DNA of 57,801 bases from CAZIFG01 sp964539135 (GTDB lineage Bacteria; Margulisbacteria; Marinamargulisbacteria; GCA-2716485; CAZIFG01), in NCBI GenBank assembly GCA_964539135.1, contig CAZIFG010000010.1:1-57801 (forward strand). Direction: 5' to 3'. Positions 51,694-57,801 of the stretch are shown piece after piece; the first letter of the stretch is position 1; each line of letters opens with the position of its first letter. Under the pieces are notes generated by a model. That model had not been told where the DNA came from and did no database searches. It saw only the letters and a list, made by a program, of their open reading frames with translations. The translations under genes and the position numbers were made by a program.

Positions 51694-52677
51694 CTAAACA
51701 CGCACCGCCAATTGAGCCGCCAAATCCATGGCCGCCATCATCGAATCCGGCCTCGCCTTATTTTGGTAAGCGATATCAAAAGCGGTGCCATGATCTGGAG
51801 AGGTTCGAATAAAAGGCAATCCTACGGTCACATTCACCGCCGTATCAAAGGCAATAAGTTTAACAGGAATGAGCCCCTGATCATGATACAAGGACACCAC
51901 ACAATCAAACTCGCCGTGATATGCCCTATAATAGAGGGTATCAGGGGCATAAGGACCGGATATCTCACCGACTTGAGGGTTAAATGCGTCAATAATCGGG
52001 CGAATACGCGCTTCATCCGAACCAAACATGCCATTTTCAGAAGCATGGGGATTAAGACCAGCAACCGCAATGCGCGGCGACGCTATGCCCAATGACTGAC
52101 AAAACAAAACACTATGCTTAAAGGCCCGACGTAAGCACGTCTCTGTTAAGGCCTCGGGAACCTGAGAAAAAGGAATATGAACAGTCGCCAAAAGCGTCTT
52201 GAGTTTCGGCGTGTAAAAAGCCATACTCACTTCAGAAACACCCGACAATTCGGCCAAAAACGTCGTATGTCCAGTTACCTTAAGGCCTGCAAGTAAAAAT
52301 GTTTCTTTGCAAATAGGTCCTGTCACCATGGCCTGAATCACGCCCGACTGAATAAATCCATAGGCAGCCTTTAAATAGGCTACCGCAGCCCTACCATTTT
52401 CAACACTGGGACTTCCAATTGTAAATACAGGTAAATCATAAACATCTGCATGATAAATCACACCTTTTTGAAGAGGCATAGACGACTCATACGACTGCAA
52501 AGGCAAATCCTGGCATAAAGACTGAATCTCAGGATGAGTTAAAACCGACTCCGATCCCAAAATCAAAGGAATAAAAGGCAAATCTAGATGCCCTTTAAGC
52601 GCCTTAAAAATAACCTCAGAGCCTATGCCCCCCGGATCGCCAATCGTAATACCCAGAACAGGAAGTGACGTCATCAT
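51694..52677 (-). CDS. pdxA: 4-hydroxythreonine-4-phosphate dehydrogenase PdxA
   Basis: Pyridoxal 5'-phosphate synthesis (DXP-dependent route), NAD- and metal-dependent. 327 aa: GITIGDPGGIGSEV, VTGPICKETFLLAG, TTFLAELSG, VAGLNPHASENGMFG, SLYHDQGLIPVKLIAFD and VNVTVGLPFIRTSPDHGTAFD are all conserved, including the metal-binding histidines. It is followed immediately by rsmA and preceded by a small membrane protein gene (five bases). Confidence 0.95.
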   Translation of the reverse strand: MMTSLPVLGITIGDPGGIGSEVIFKALKGHLDLPFIPLILGSESVLTHPEIQSLCQDLPLQSYESSMPLQKGVIYHADVYDLPVFTIGSPSVENGRAAVAYLKAAYGFIQSGVIQAMVTGPICKETFLLAGLKVTGHTTFLAELSGVSEVSMAFYTPKLKTLLATVHIPFSQVPEALTETCLRRAFKHSVLFCQSLGIASPRIAVAGLNPHASENGMFGSDEARIRPIIDAFNPQVGEISGPYAPDTLYYRAYHGEFDCVVSLYHDQGLIPVKLIAFDTAVNVTVGLPFIRTSPDHGTAFDIAYQNKARPDSMMAAMDLAAQLAVRV

Positions 52678-52682
52678 AATCC

Positions 52683-53027
52683 CTATATCACCGTAATATG
52701 GCCCACGCCATCTAAAGATAAAATTCGCTTTAAAAACACATGATGCACCACAAAAGACGCCTCATAATTCAATTCCAAATGTAAAACCTCATCCCGTGTC
52801 AGAATTTTTTTAGACAGAGTCAAATCAAAGGCCTCCAGCCAAAAGGCGATTTTTTCCACGGCATCCGAATGCTGCAAGGTTAAAGACATTGAATACGATC
52901 TCACTCCCAAATGCCGCAAAGAAATCCATCTACAGAATCGGCACAGTAAAATGCCCCCGAACCCCACAAGTCCGAAGAAAATTAAAAGACAAAAAAAGAC
53001 ATGCGAAAGAACTGCGTTCACCGTCAT
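52683..53027 (-). CDS. Small membrane protein with soluble tail
   Basis: 114 aa: one hydrophobic segment (about 8-30, FFCLLIFFGLVGFGGILLCRF) and a soluble tail of about 80 residues ending LSLDGVGHITVI, which vaguely recalls an ACT-like module such as the MgtC C-terminus. Family not assigned. A TATACT box ends seven bases before the ATG, so it may start the pdxA-rsmA transcript without a leader. Confidence 0.6.
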   Translation of the reverse strand: MTVNAVLSHVFFCLLIFFGLVGFGGILLCRFCRWISLRHLGVRSYSMSLTLQHSDAVEKIAFWLEAFDLTLSKKILTRDEVLHLELNYEASFVVHHVFLKRILSLDGVGHITVI

Positions 53028-53070
53028 AAAAAACAGTATAACAAAAAACCCTCAAAAGCACCTAAGACTA

Positions 53071-53206
53071 GGAAATTATTGCGAAATGCCTATGTTTGGA
53101 TCAACTGCAAGGCATTCCAAGCCCGAAAGACCTTATATGTAATAAATGAGGACTTGAGGGCGAGGATAACACAGCAGATGACCCAAATAGGCATTTCACA
53201 GTTCCA
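53071..53206 (+). mobile_element. Small inverted-repeat element, copy 5 (degenerate)
   Basis: GGAAATTATTGCGAAATGCC to GGCATTTCACAGTTCCA. The interior matches the family (GCAAGGCATTCCAAGCCCG, AATGAGGACTTGAGG), but both ends have mutations and a short deletion. No clear target duplication. It is 30 bp from copy 6 in the same orientation. Together the two copies fill most of 53028-53412, in which no gene is seen. Confidence 0.75.
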
Positions 53207-53236
53207 CTAGACAAATACGCAGGAGAAACCGATAAT

Positions 53237-53378
53237 GGGACTGTTGAGAAAGGCCTACGTTTGGATGAGCTGCAAGGCATTCCGAGTTCGAAAGCCCGGA
53301 GTTTATAGGGTATAAATGAGGACTTGAGGACGAGGATAACACAGCAGATGAGCAAAATAGGCATTTCACAACAGTCCC
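53237..53378 (+). mobile_element. Small inverted-repeat element, copy 6
   Basis: 142 bp: GGGACTGTTGAGAAAGGCC to GGCATTTCACAACAGTCCC, with identical ATAAT flanks (53232-53236 and 53379-53383). It lies 34 bp before ilvD. Confidence 0.9.
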
Positions 53379-53412
53379 ATAATAGTCTCCTAGAAAAAAA
53401 CGAGGTGTCCGA

Positions 53413-55083
53413 ATGAACAATCGCAAATATTCTTCAGAAGTAGTAGACGGGTACGATAGAGCCCCATCCCGAGCGATGCTCAGAGCCGTCGGCTTTGAAA
53501 CCGAAGACTTTAAAAAACCTCAAATTGGTATCGCTTCCACGTGGAGTATGGTTACCCCCTGTAACATGCATATTGATGGCCTTGCCCGAGATGCCGAATC
53601 TGGCGTCAATGCCAATGGCGGAAAAGGCATTATTTTCAACACCATTACCATTTCTGATGGCATTTCTATGGGAACAGAAGGCATGAAATACTCTCTCGTA
53701 TCCCGAGAAGTTATTGCCGACTCCATTGAAACCGTTGTGGGCTGCGAAGGCCTCGATGGCTTTGTGGCTATTGGCGGCTGCGATAAAAACATGCCAGCCT
53801 GTGTTATCGCCATGTGTAGGCTCAATCGCCCTTCTATCTTTGTATATGGCGGTACCATTTTACCAGGATGCCATAATGGAAAAGATGTCGACGTTGTCTC
53901 TGTTTTTGAAGCGGTAGGCAAAAAAGCTGCGAATGAAATCAGCGACCAAGAACTCGAAGACATTGAAAGCTGTGCCATCCCAGGACCAGGCTCCTGTGGC
54001 GGCATGTACACCGCAAACACCATGGCATCCGCCATTGAAGCACTGGGATTAAGTCTCCCCAATAGTTCAGCACAAGCGGCTGTCTCCAAAGATAAAAAAG
54101 ACGATTGCGTTAGAGCCGGAAAAACCGTTTTAAAACTCCTTGAAAAGGATATTAAACCCCTGGATATTTTAACCAAAAAATCCTTTGAAAACGCCATTAC
54201 CGTATTAACTGCACTCGGCGGATCTACCAATGCCGTCCTTCATATGCTAGCCATGGCACATGCGGCAAACATCGATCTTACCATTGATGATTTCACGCGC
54301 ATTGGCGAAAAAACACCGGTTCTAGCCGATTTAAAACCCAGCGGCAAATACACCATGGCGAGACTGGTTGAAATTGGCGGCATTTTGCCCCTCATGAAAC
54401 GACTTTTAGATGCAGGTCTTCTCCATGGCGACTGTCTCACCGTAACCGGAAAAACGCTAGCTGAAAATTTAGCGGCTTTCCCCGATTATCCTGAAGGTCA
54501 GGATATCATTCGTCCCCTAAGCGATCCCATTAAACCCAATGGCCATTTAGTCATTTGCAGAGGCAATATTGCACCAGAAGGCAGCGTGGCAAAAATCTCC
54601 GGAAAAGAAGGCCTCGAGTTTTCAGGCAAAGCCAAAGTCTACGATTCTGAAGAAAAGGCACTTGAAAAAATCCTAGATGGCACCATTCAAAAGGGAGATG
54701 TCATTGTCATTCGATACGAAGGTCCAAAAGGCGGTCCTGGCATGCGAGAAATGTTATCGCCTACCTCAGCCGTTATGGGAAAGGGATTGGGTAAAGACGT
54801 GGCACTTATTACAGATGGTCGTTTTTCAGGCGGCACCCATGGCTTTGTCGTCGGCCATATTACACCCGAAGCCTATGAAGGGGGGCCTCTTGCCATTTTA
54901 CAAGATGGCGACAGTATCAGCATTAATGCGAAAACCCATGAAGTGAATGTCCAACTCTCGGATGAAGAGATCCAAAAAAGACTTAAAAACTGGACAAAGC
55001 CAGCGCCAAAATACACACGAGGCGTCCTGGCAAAATATGCCAAATTGGTTAGCTCCGCCTCATTAGGTGCGGTAACCGATTAA
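53413..55083 (+). CDS. ilvD: Dihydroxy-acid dehydratase
   Basis: Third step of valine/isoleucine synthesis (Fe-S enzyme). 556 aa: GIASTWSMVTPCNMHIDGLA (cluster Cys), IGGCDKNMPACVIAM, PGPGSCGGMYTANTMA, GGSTNAVLHMLAMAH, VIRYEGPKGGPGMREML and LITDGRFSGGTHGFVVGH. The three cluster cysteines are conserved. GAGGTG lies before the ATG. No other ilv or leu gene is in the window, so the pathway is elsewhere or the enzyme is a relic. It is followed after 14 bp by the Nudix-CutA gene. Confidence 0.95.
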   Translation: MNNRKYSSEVVDGYDRAPSRAMLRAVGFETEDFKKPQIGIASTWSMVTPCNMHIDGLARDAESGVNANGGKGIIFNTITISDGISMGTEGMKYSLVSREVIADSIETVVGCEGLDGFVAIGGCDKNMPACVIAMCRLNRPSIFVYGGTILPGCHNGKDVDVVSVFEAVGKKAANEISDQELEDIESCAIPGPGSCGGMYTANTMASAIEALGLSLPNSSAQAAVSKDKKDDCVRAGKTVLKLLEKDIKPLDILTKKSFENAITVLTALGGSTNAVLHMLAMAHAANIDLTIDDFTRIGEKTPVLADLKPSGKYTMARLVEIGGILPLMKRLLDAGLLHGDCLTVTGKTLAENLAAFPDYPEGQDIIRPLSDPIKPNGHLVICRGNIAPEGSVAKISGKEGLEFSGKAKVYDSEEKALEKILDGTIQKGDVIVIRYEGPKGGPGMREMLSPTSAVMGKGLGKDVALITDGRFSGGTHGFVVGHITPEAYEGGPLAILQDGDSISINAKTHEVNVQLSDEEIQKRLKNWTKPAPKYTRGVLAKYAKLVSSASLGAVTD

Positions 55084-55097
55084 AAAGGAATACAAAA

Positions 55098-55856
55098 ATG
55101 ACCCTCAACACACAAAGCGCCGGTGGCGTTGTTATTGGACCAAACCATAAAGTCGCCGTTGTCGAACAATTGCATGACATATGGTCCTTACCGAAAGGAC
55201 ATATTGAGCCCGGAGAAGACGAGCTAGAAGCCGCCAAACGTGAAATTCAAGAAGAAACAGGGCTCACACAACTGACACTCATTCAAAAACTAGGCTCTTT
55301 TACCCGCTATAAAATCGCCAAAGACGGCAGCGACGACACCAGCGAACTCAAAACCATGCATATTTATCTCTTTGTAACGCCTGAAACCCAGCTCTGCCCC
55401 ACAGATCCTGAAAACCCCAGCGCCATTTGGGTTGATATTCATGACATTCAAAATCATCTCACCCACCCAGTGGATAAAGAATTCATGCAAAAAATAACCC
55501 CAGGTATTCTAGAATTTATGCAAGCAAAAACAGAAGAACCCATTCCCATTTTAGTCACAACAACAACGGCAACCTATGAAGATGCAGAAAAGTTAGCCAC
55601 TCATTTTCTGAACAAAAAGCTGGCCGCCTGTGTTCAAATTATACCTGTCACCAGCCTATATCATTGGAACAATCAAGTTAAAAACGAAGATGAATACCAA
55701 CTCACCTTCAAAACCCTAGACTACCTTTACCAAGACATAGAAGCCGAACTTCAGACCCTGCATAACTACGATATCCCCGAAATCCACGCGACGATTATTC
55801 CTTGCATGTCTAAAAGCTATCTGCAGTGGATAAAAGAAAGTGTAAAAAACCTCTAA
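55098..55856 (+). CDS. Nudix hydrolase-CutA1 fusion protein
   Basis: 252 aa in two parts. Residues 1-145 are a Nudix hydrolase with a perfect Nudix box GHIEPGEDELEAAKREIQEE (continuing TGL), preceded by AGGVVIGPNHKVAVVEQ. Residues 148-252 are a complete CutA1 protein: PILVTTTTATYEDAEKLA, LAACVQIIPVTSLYHWNN, EDEYQLTFKT and YDIPEIHATII. Nudix enzymes clean up nucleoside diphosphate derivatives; CutA1 is a trimeric protein linked to divalent-cation tolerance. A single uninterrupted frame joins them, with AAAGGAA before the ATG. It overlaps the convergent next gene by four bases. Confidence 0.9.
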   Translation: MTLNTQSAGGVVIGPNHKVAVVEQLHDIWSLPKGHIEPGEDELEAAKREIQEETGLTQLTLIQKLGSFTRYKIAKDGSDDTSELKTMHIYLFVTPETQLCPTDPENPSAIWVDIHDIQNHLTHPVDKEFMQKITPGILEFMQAKTEEPIPILVTTTTATYEDAEKLATHFLNKKLAACVQIIPVTSLYHWNNQVKNEDEYQLTFKTLDYLYQDIEAELQTLHNYDIPEIHATIIPCMSKSYLQWIKESVKNL

Positions 55857-56620
55857 TTATCAAAATTGCTAACAGCCCAAACATTAGAAGCCTGAACTTT
55901 AGGCCCTACAGACGGGTGAACTGGAACCATAAACTTAGCATAAACGCGACCTAATCCGTTTGGACCTTCTAAAAATTGGGTCCAAAAACGCTCATCACGT
56001 GTAAGTTCTGGCGCTGGTGATTCTGCACGTTTTACAATTACTAAAACAAGACCATCCTTACCTGCATATCCCCAACATTCATCCAAAGAAGAACCTATAT
56101 AGAGAGGCGACGCCTGCAAGCCATCTCGCATAACACGCTCTGCATTTTCACGGGTTGTGCCATGGTATCCCACAAAAGTTTCTCCAGGACTTAAATTCTC
56201 TAAAATAAGTTTCTTAATAGGCCCCACAGAAAAACACGAGTGTTGAGTAGTAACAATCTCCTTCATGGTATCAAACAAAGTCTGATGAAGAGGCGGAGGT
56301 GAAACAGAAGCCGTCTCAGAAGGACCGATCCCACGTCGTCGCTTAATCCCATCCTTATAGGACACCTGATCCTCACTACCGGGACTAAGAGGCGTAGAAG
56401 AAGGACACCCCAATAAATAAGGGGCAGACCCAGACACAAAAGGACCTGAAGGGGTAAGACTAAAAAGCGCAGCTTCTAAAGGTGAAAGCCAACCCCCAAA
56501 CGACGCTACCTTATGAAGCCCTGGCAAAGCAAGCTTAACAAAATCATCTGGGGCCACAGGAACCCCAGGACTAGATGTTAAAGATCTAAAAGCCCCTCCC
56601 GATACCACTTTATAATACAT
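55853..56620 (-). CDS. Candidate ADP-ribosyltransferase (diphtheria/exotoxin A-like)
   Basis: 255 aa. A disordered, Pro/Ser-rich N-terminal 115 residues precede FVGYHGTTRENAERVMRDGL (about 146-165), then SPLYIGSSLDECWGYA and LVLVIVKR. FVGYHGT is the NAD-binding histidine motif of diphtheria-like toxins (Pseudomonas exotoxin A has FVGYHGT), with tyrosine-containing GSSLDECWGYA in the place of the second motif. A catalytic glutamate is not certain; candidates lie in RDERFWTQFLEG. No signal peptide. It may be a secreted effector or toxin-antitoxin toxin; no antitoxin-like gene adjoins. GGAG precedes the ATG. Confidence 0.6.
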   Translation of the reverse strand: MYYKVVSGGAFRSLTSSPGVPVAPDDFVKLALPGLHKVASFGGWLSPLEAALFSLTPSGPFVSGSAPYLLGCPSSTPLSPGSEDQVSYKDGIKRRRGIGPSETASVSPPPLHQTLFDTMKEIVTTQHSCFSVGPIKKLILENLSPGETFVGYHGTTRENAERVMRDGLQASPLYIGSSLDECWGYAGKDGLVLVIVKRAESPAPELTRDERFWTQFLEGPNGLGRVYAKFMVPVHPSVGPKVQASNVWAVSNFDN

Positions 56621-56685
56621 AAAAAAACTCCTGTTATTACATAAGAATTATCGTAAGAAAATATAAAAAATTTCAAAAATAAAAA

Positions 56686-56907
56686 TCAAAGCCCAGATTT
56701 CATCAGCTGTCGATAGAGGATATAAAATCCCAAACACATAAAAAGCAACAAAATCCCAATGGCCATAGGAACACCCCCACCCCACAGATGCTGAATTTTT
56801 AAAGCCACAAAAAAGCCAATCCCTAAAGAGGCCATCATAATACCACCAACTTGCAATAAAGGCATGAGATTCGGAAACAAGGTATTTTTATCTTCTTTTT
56901 TTTTCAT
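56686..56907 (-). CDS. AtpI/AtpZ-like small membrane protein
   Basis: 73 aa: a charged start (MKKKEDKNT), two membrane segments (LLQVGGIMMASLGIGFFVAL and VPMAIGILLLFMCLGFYILY) separated by a short HLWGGG loop, and a basic end. This layout matches ATP synthase protein I (AtpI/AtpZ), which helps assemble the c-ring or carries magnesium. No atp genes adjoin within the window. Its ATG overlaps the cmoA stop by four bases. Confidence 0.6.
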   Translation of the reverse strand: MKKKEDKNTLFPNLMPLLQVGGIMMASLGIGFFVALKIQHLWGGGVPMAIGILLLFMCLGFYILYRQLMKSGL

Positions 56908-57614
56908 TTTATCATCACCATTCCTTCAAACATCATCCACTTAAAAAAACTATCGGCTGCAGAAAACCCTGCCGTCTTAAACGCATCCACATAAGCGGAT
57001 CGCGTCCAAGGGATTAAAACCCCCTCTAGCGCCCGTTTTTTATTTAAAATTTCATCCATGGTATAGCCCTGATTAAATTTAAAGTGATAATACAAATCTT
57101 CAAAAAGAAGCGTCATAGGTTCAGAATCCTGAGCCATTTTTTCAACCAAAATACAACAGCCTCCGGGAATAAGAGCATCATAAATCATCTGAACTAAAGC
57201 CTGACGTTTCTCAGACGAAACAAATTGTAAACTCAAAACCAAAATCACAACAGAAGCCTGAGGCAAATTAACAGGTTCATTTAAATCCGCACAAAAAAAA
57301 GTTGCTTTCGGACAATTGAGCGCTGCTTTTTCAAGCATAGACGGACTAAAATCAACGCCTAAAAAAGAAATAGAGGGATCCAAATCACCTTCAGCCAATA
57401 CAGAAAGCGTTGTTCCCAACGAACAGCCCAAATCCACAATGGACGTATTGGGTTGAGCAAAACGTCTGGACAACTCAACAACAGAAGATTGAATCACAGA
57501 ATATAAAGGCACAGAACGATGAATCATGTCATCAAAAACTGCTGTCACATCCTCATTAAACGAAAAAGATCCGCTCTCCCAATGACCCAATTTAAATACG
57601 ATATCTTTACTCAT
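56904..57614 (-). CDS. cmoA: Carboxy-SAM synthase CmoA
   Basis: Makes carboxy-S-adenosylmethionine from SAM and prephenate for the cmo5U34 modification of tRNA. 236 aa: FSFNEDVTAVFDDMIHRSVP, SIVDLGCSLGTTLSVL, FLGVDFSPSMLEKA and the end FFKWMMFEGMVMIK agree with CmoA. The partner CmoB is not in the window. The gene is divergent from the M16 peptidase and has a very short leader after TATACT. Confidence 0.88.
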   Translation of the reverse strand: MSKDIVFKLGHWESGSFSFNEDVTAVFDDMIHRSVPLYSVIQSSVVELSRRFAQPNTSIVDLGCSLGTTLSVLAEGDLDPSISFLGVDFSPSMLEKAALNCPKATFFCADLNEPVNLPQASVVILVLSLQFVSSEKRQALVQMIYDALIPGGCCILVEKMAQDSEPMTLLFEDLYYHFKFNQGYTMDEILNKKRALEGVLIPWTRSAYVDAFKTAGFSAADSFFKWMMFEGMVMIK

Positions 57615-57662
57615 TTCAAGAAAAAGTATACTAAAGAATACACAAATAATAAAATCACATGT

Positions 57663-57668
57663 TAAAAT
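57663..57668 (+). promoter_or_regulatory. -10 box before the M16 peptidase gene
   Basis: TAAAAT, then GAAGCC and ATG 57675. The -35 region is weak. It fits the leaderless pattern of other genes here. Confidence 0.35.
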
Positions 57669-57674
57669 GAAGCC

Positions 57675-57801
57675 ATGATTAAAAAAATACTACTTTCCAT
57701 TCTGGCAAGCATCATAGTAGGAGGCGCCGTCATGGCCACAACAGATATTAAAGAAATTAGACTCCCCAATGGCTTACAAGTAGTCCTCGTAAAAGACCCT
57801 T
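57675..57801 (+). CDS. M16-family zinc peptidase, N-terminal fragment (runs off window)
   Basis: The first 42 residues are visible: a signal peptide (MIKKILLSILASIIVGGAVMA) followed by IKEIRLPNGLQVVLVKDP, the first strand of the M16 (insulinase/processing peptidase) fold, LxNGLxVxLxxDP. The zinc motif HxxEH lies beyond the window. Probably a periplasmic peptidase of the PqqL/YmxG type. Confidence 0.75.
   Translation, partial: MIKKILLSILASIIVGGAVMATTDIKEIRLPNGLQVVLVKDP

Noticed and set aside
53071..53378. Two adjacent elements as one composite transposon
   Set aside because: Only about 30 bp lie between them, without a gene; copy 6 has its own perfect ATAAT flanks, so it inserted alone.
53520..54230. 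236-codon frame on the minus strand opposite ilvD
   Set aside because: Shadow of the strongly biased codons of ilvD, which carries all its family motifs.

Overview
The window comes from an AT-rich bacterium with a Gram-negative-type envelope (LptA- and LptC-like lipopolysaccharide transport proteins). Its signs of host association are DUF4116 repeats, a 35-residue tandem-repeat protein, a possible diphtheria-toxin-like ADP-ribosyltransferase and decaying genes. The lineage is not resolved. RpoD is short (332 aa, without the proteobacterial insert), an LCP protein sits beside YqeK and RsfS, and aconitase is the mitochondrial/Bacteroidetes-like form; none of these points to an ordinary proteobacterium. 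Most genes lie on the minus strand. The plus strand is visibly A- and C-rich whichever way genes run, as expected if it is the lagging strand.

Layout. 1-5.7 kb: a truncated repeat protein, comM behind a strong promoter, a BASS-type transporter, a frameshifted small ORF, a membrane-anchored protein and rsmE. 5.8-12.9 kb: tkt, then a rearranged accessory zone with a methyltransferase-like gene, its decayed paralogue and a third C-terminal fragment, a DUF4116 protein, a ruvX remnant, the real rnpB with a copied rnpB 3' end 2.4 kb away, tRNA-Ile(CAU), and an ORF6N pseudogene split by a small transposable element. 12.9-20 kb: rpoD-dnaG, tRNA-Ala, a zinc-ribbon protein, a serine hydrolase, yqeK-LCP-rsfS and tRNA-Lys. 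20.3-27.9 kb: a four-gene beta-oxidation operon (fadD-fadI-fadJ-fadE). 28-35 kb: tRNA-Met, two unknowns, then a minus-strand run trxB-like, purQ, unknown, GT2, TPR, lptC and rluB, with lptA just upstream. 35-45 kb: an IMPase-like gene and rsmH, two secreted DUF4476-like paralogues, tsaE-folK-folP, tRNA-Leu, an alpha/beta hydrolase, a phosphohexomutase and a PI3/PI4-kinase-like protein. 45-53 kb: acn-gltX-nnrD and pdxA-rsmA. 53-57.8 kb: ilvD, a Nudix-CutA fusion, the ADP-ribosyltransferase candidate, an AtpI-like protein, cmoA and the start of an M16 peptidase.

Two themes cross the window. First, a family of about 142-bp non-autonomous elements occurs as five full-length copies, one eroded copy and one remnant. 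They have terminal inverted repeats GGGACTGTTGC...GCAACAGTCCC, are all in one orientation, cluster near tRNA genes, and are flanked by 5-bp ATNAT repeats. Second, many genes (dnaG, lptA, trxB-like, yqeK, fadD, the IMPase, phosphomutase and M16 genes) have a good -10 box only 6-7 nt before the start codon and no Shine-Dalgarno, which suggests common leaderless transcripts. Other genes (comM, rpoD, tkt, acn, ilvD) have a normal Shine-Dalgarno.

All functional calls come from reading motifs by eye; no database search was run.
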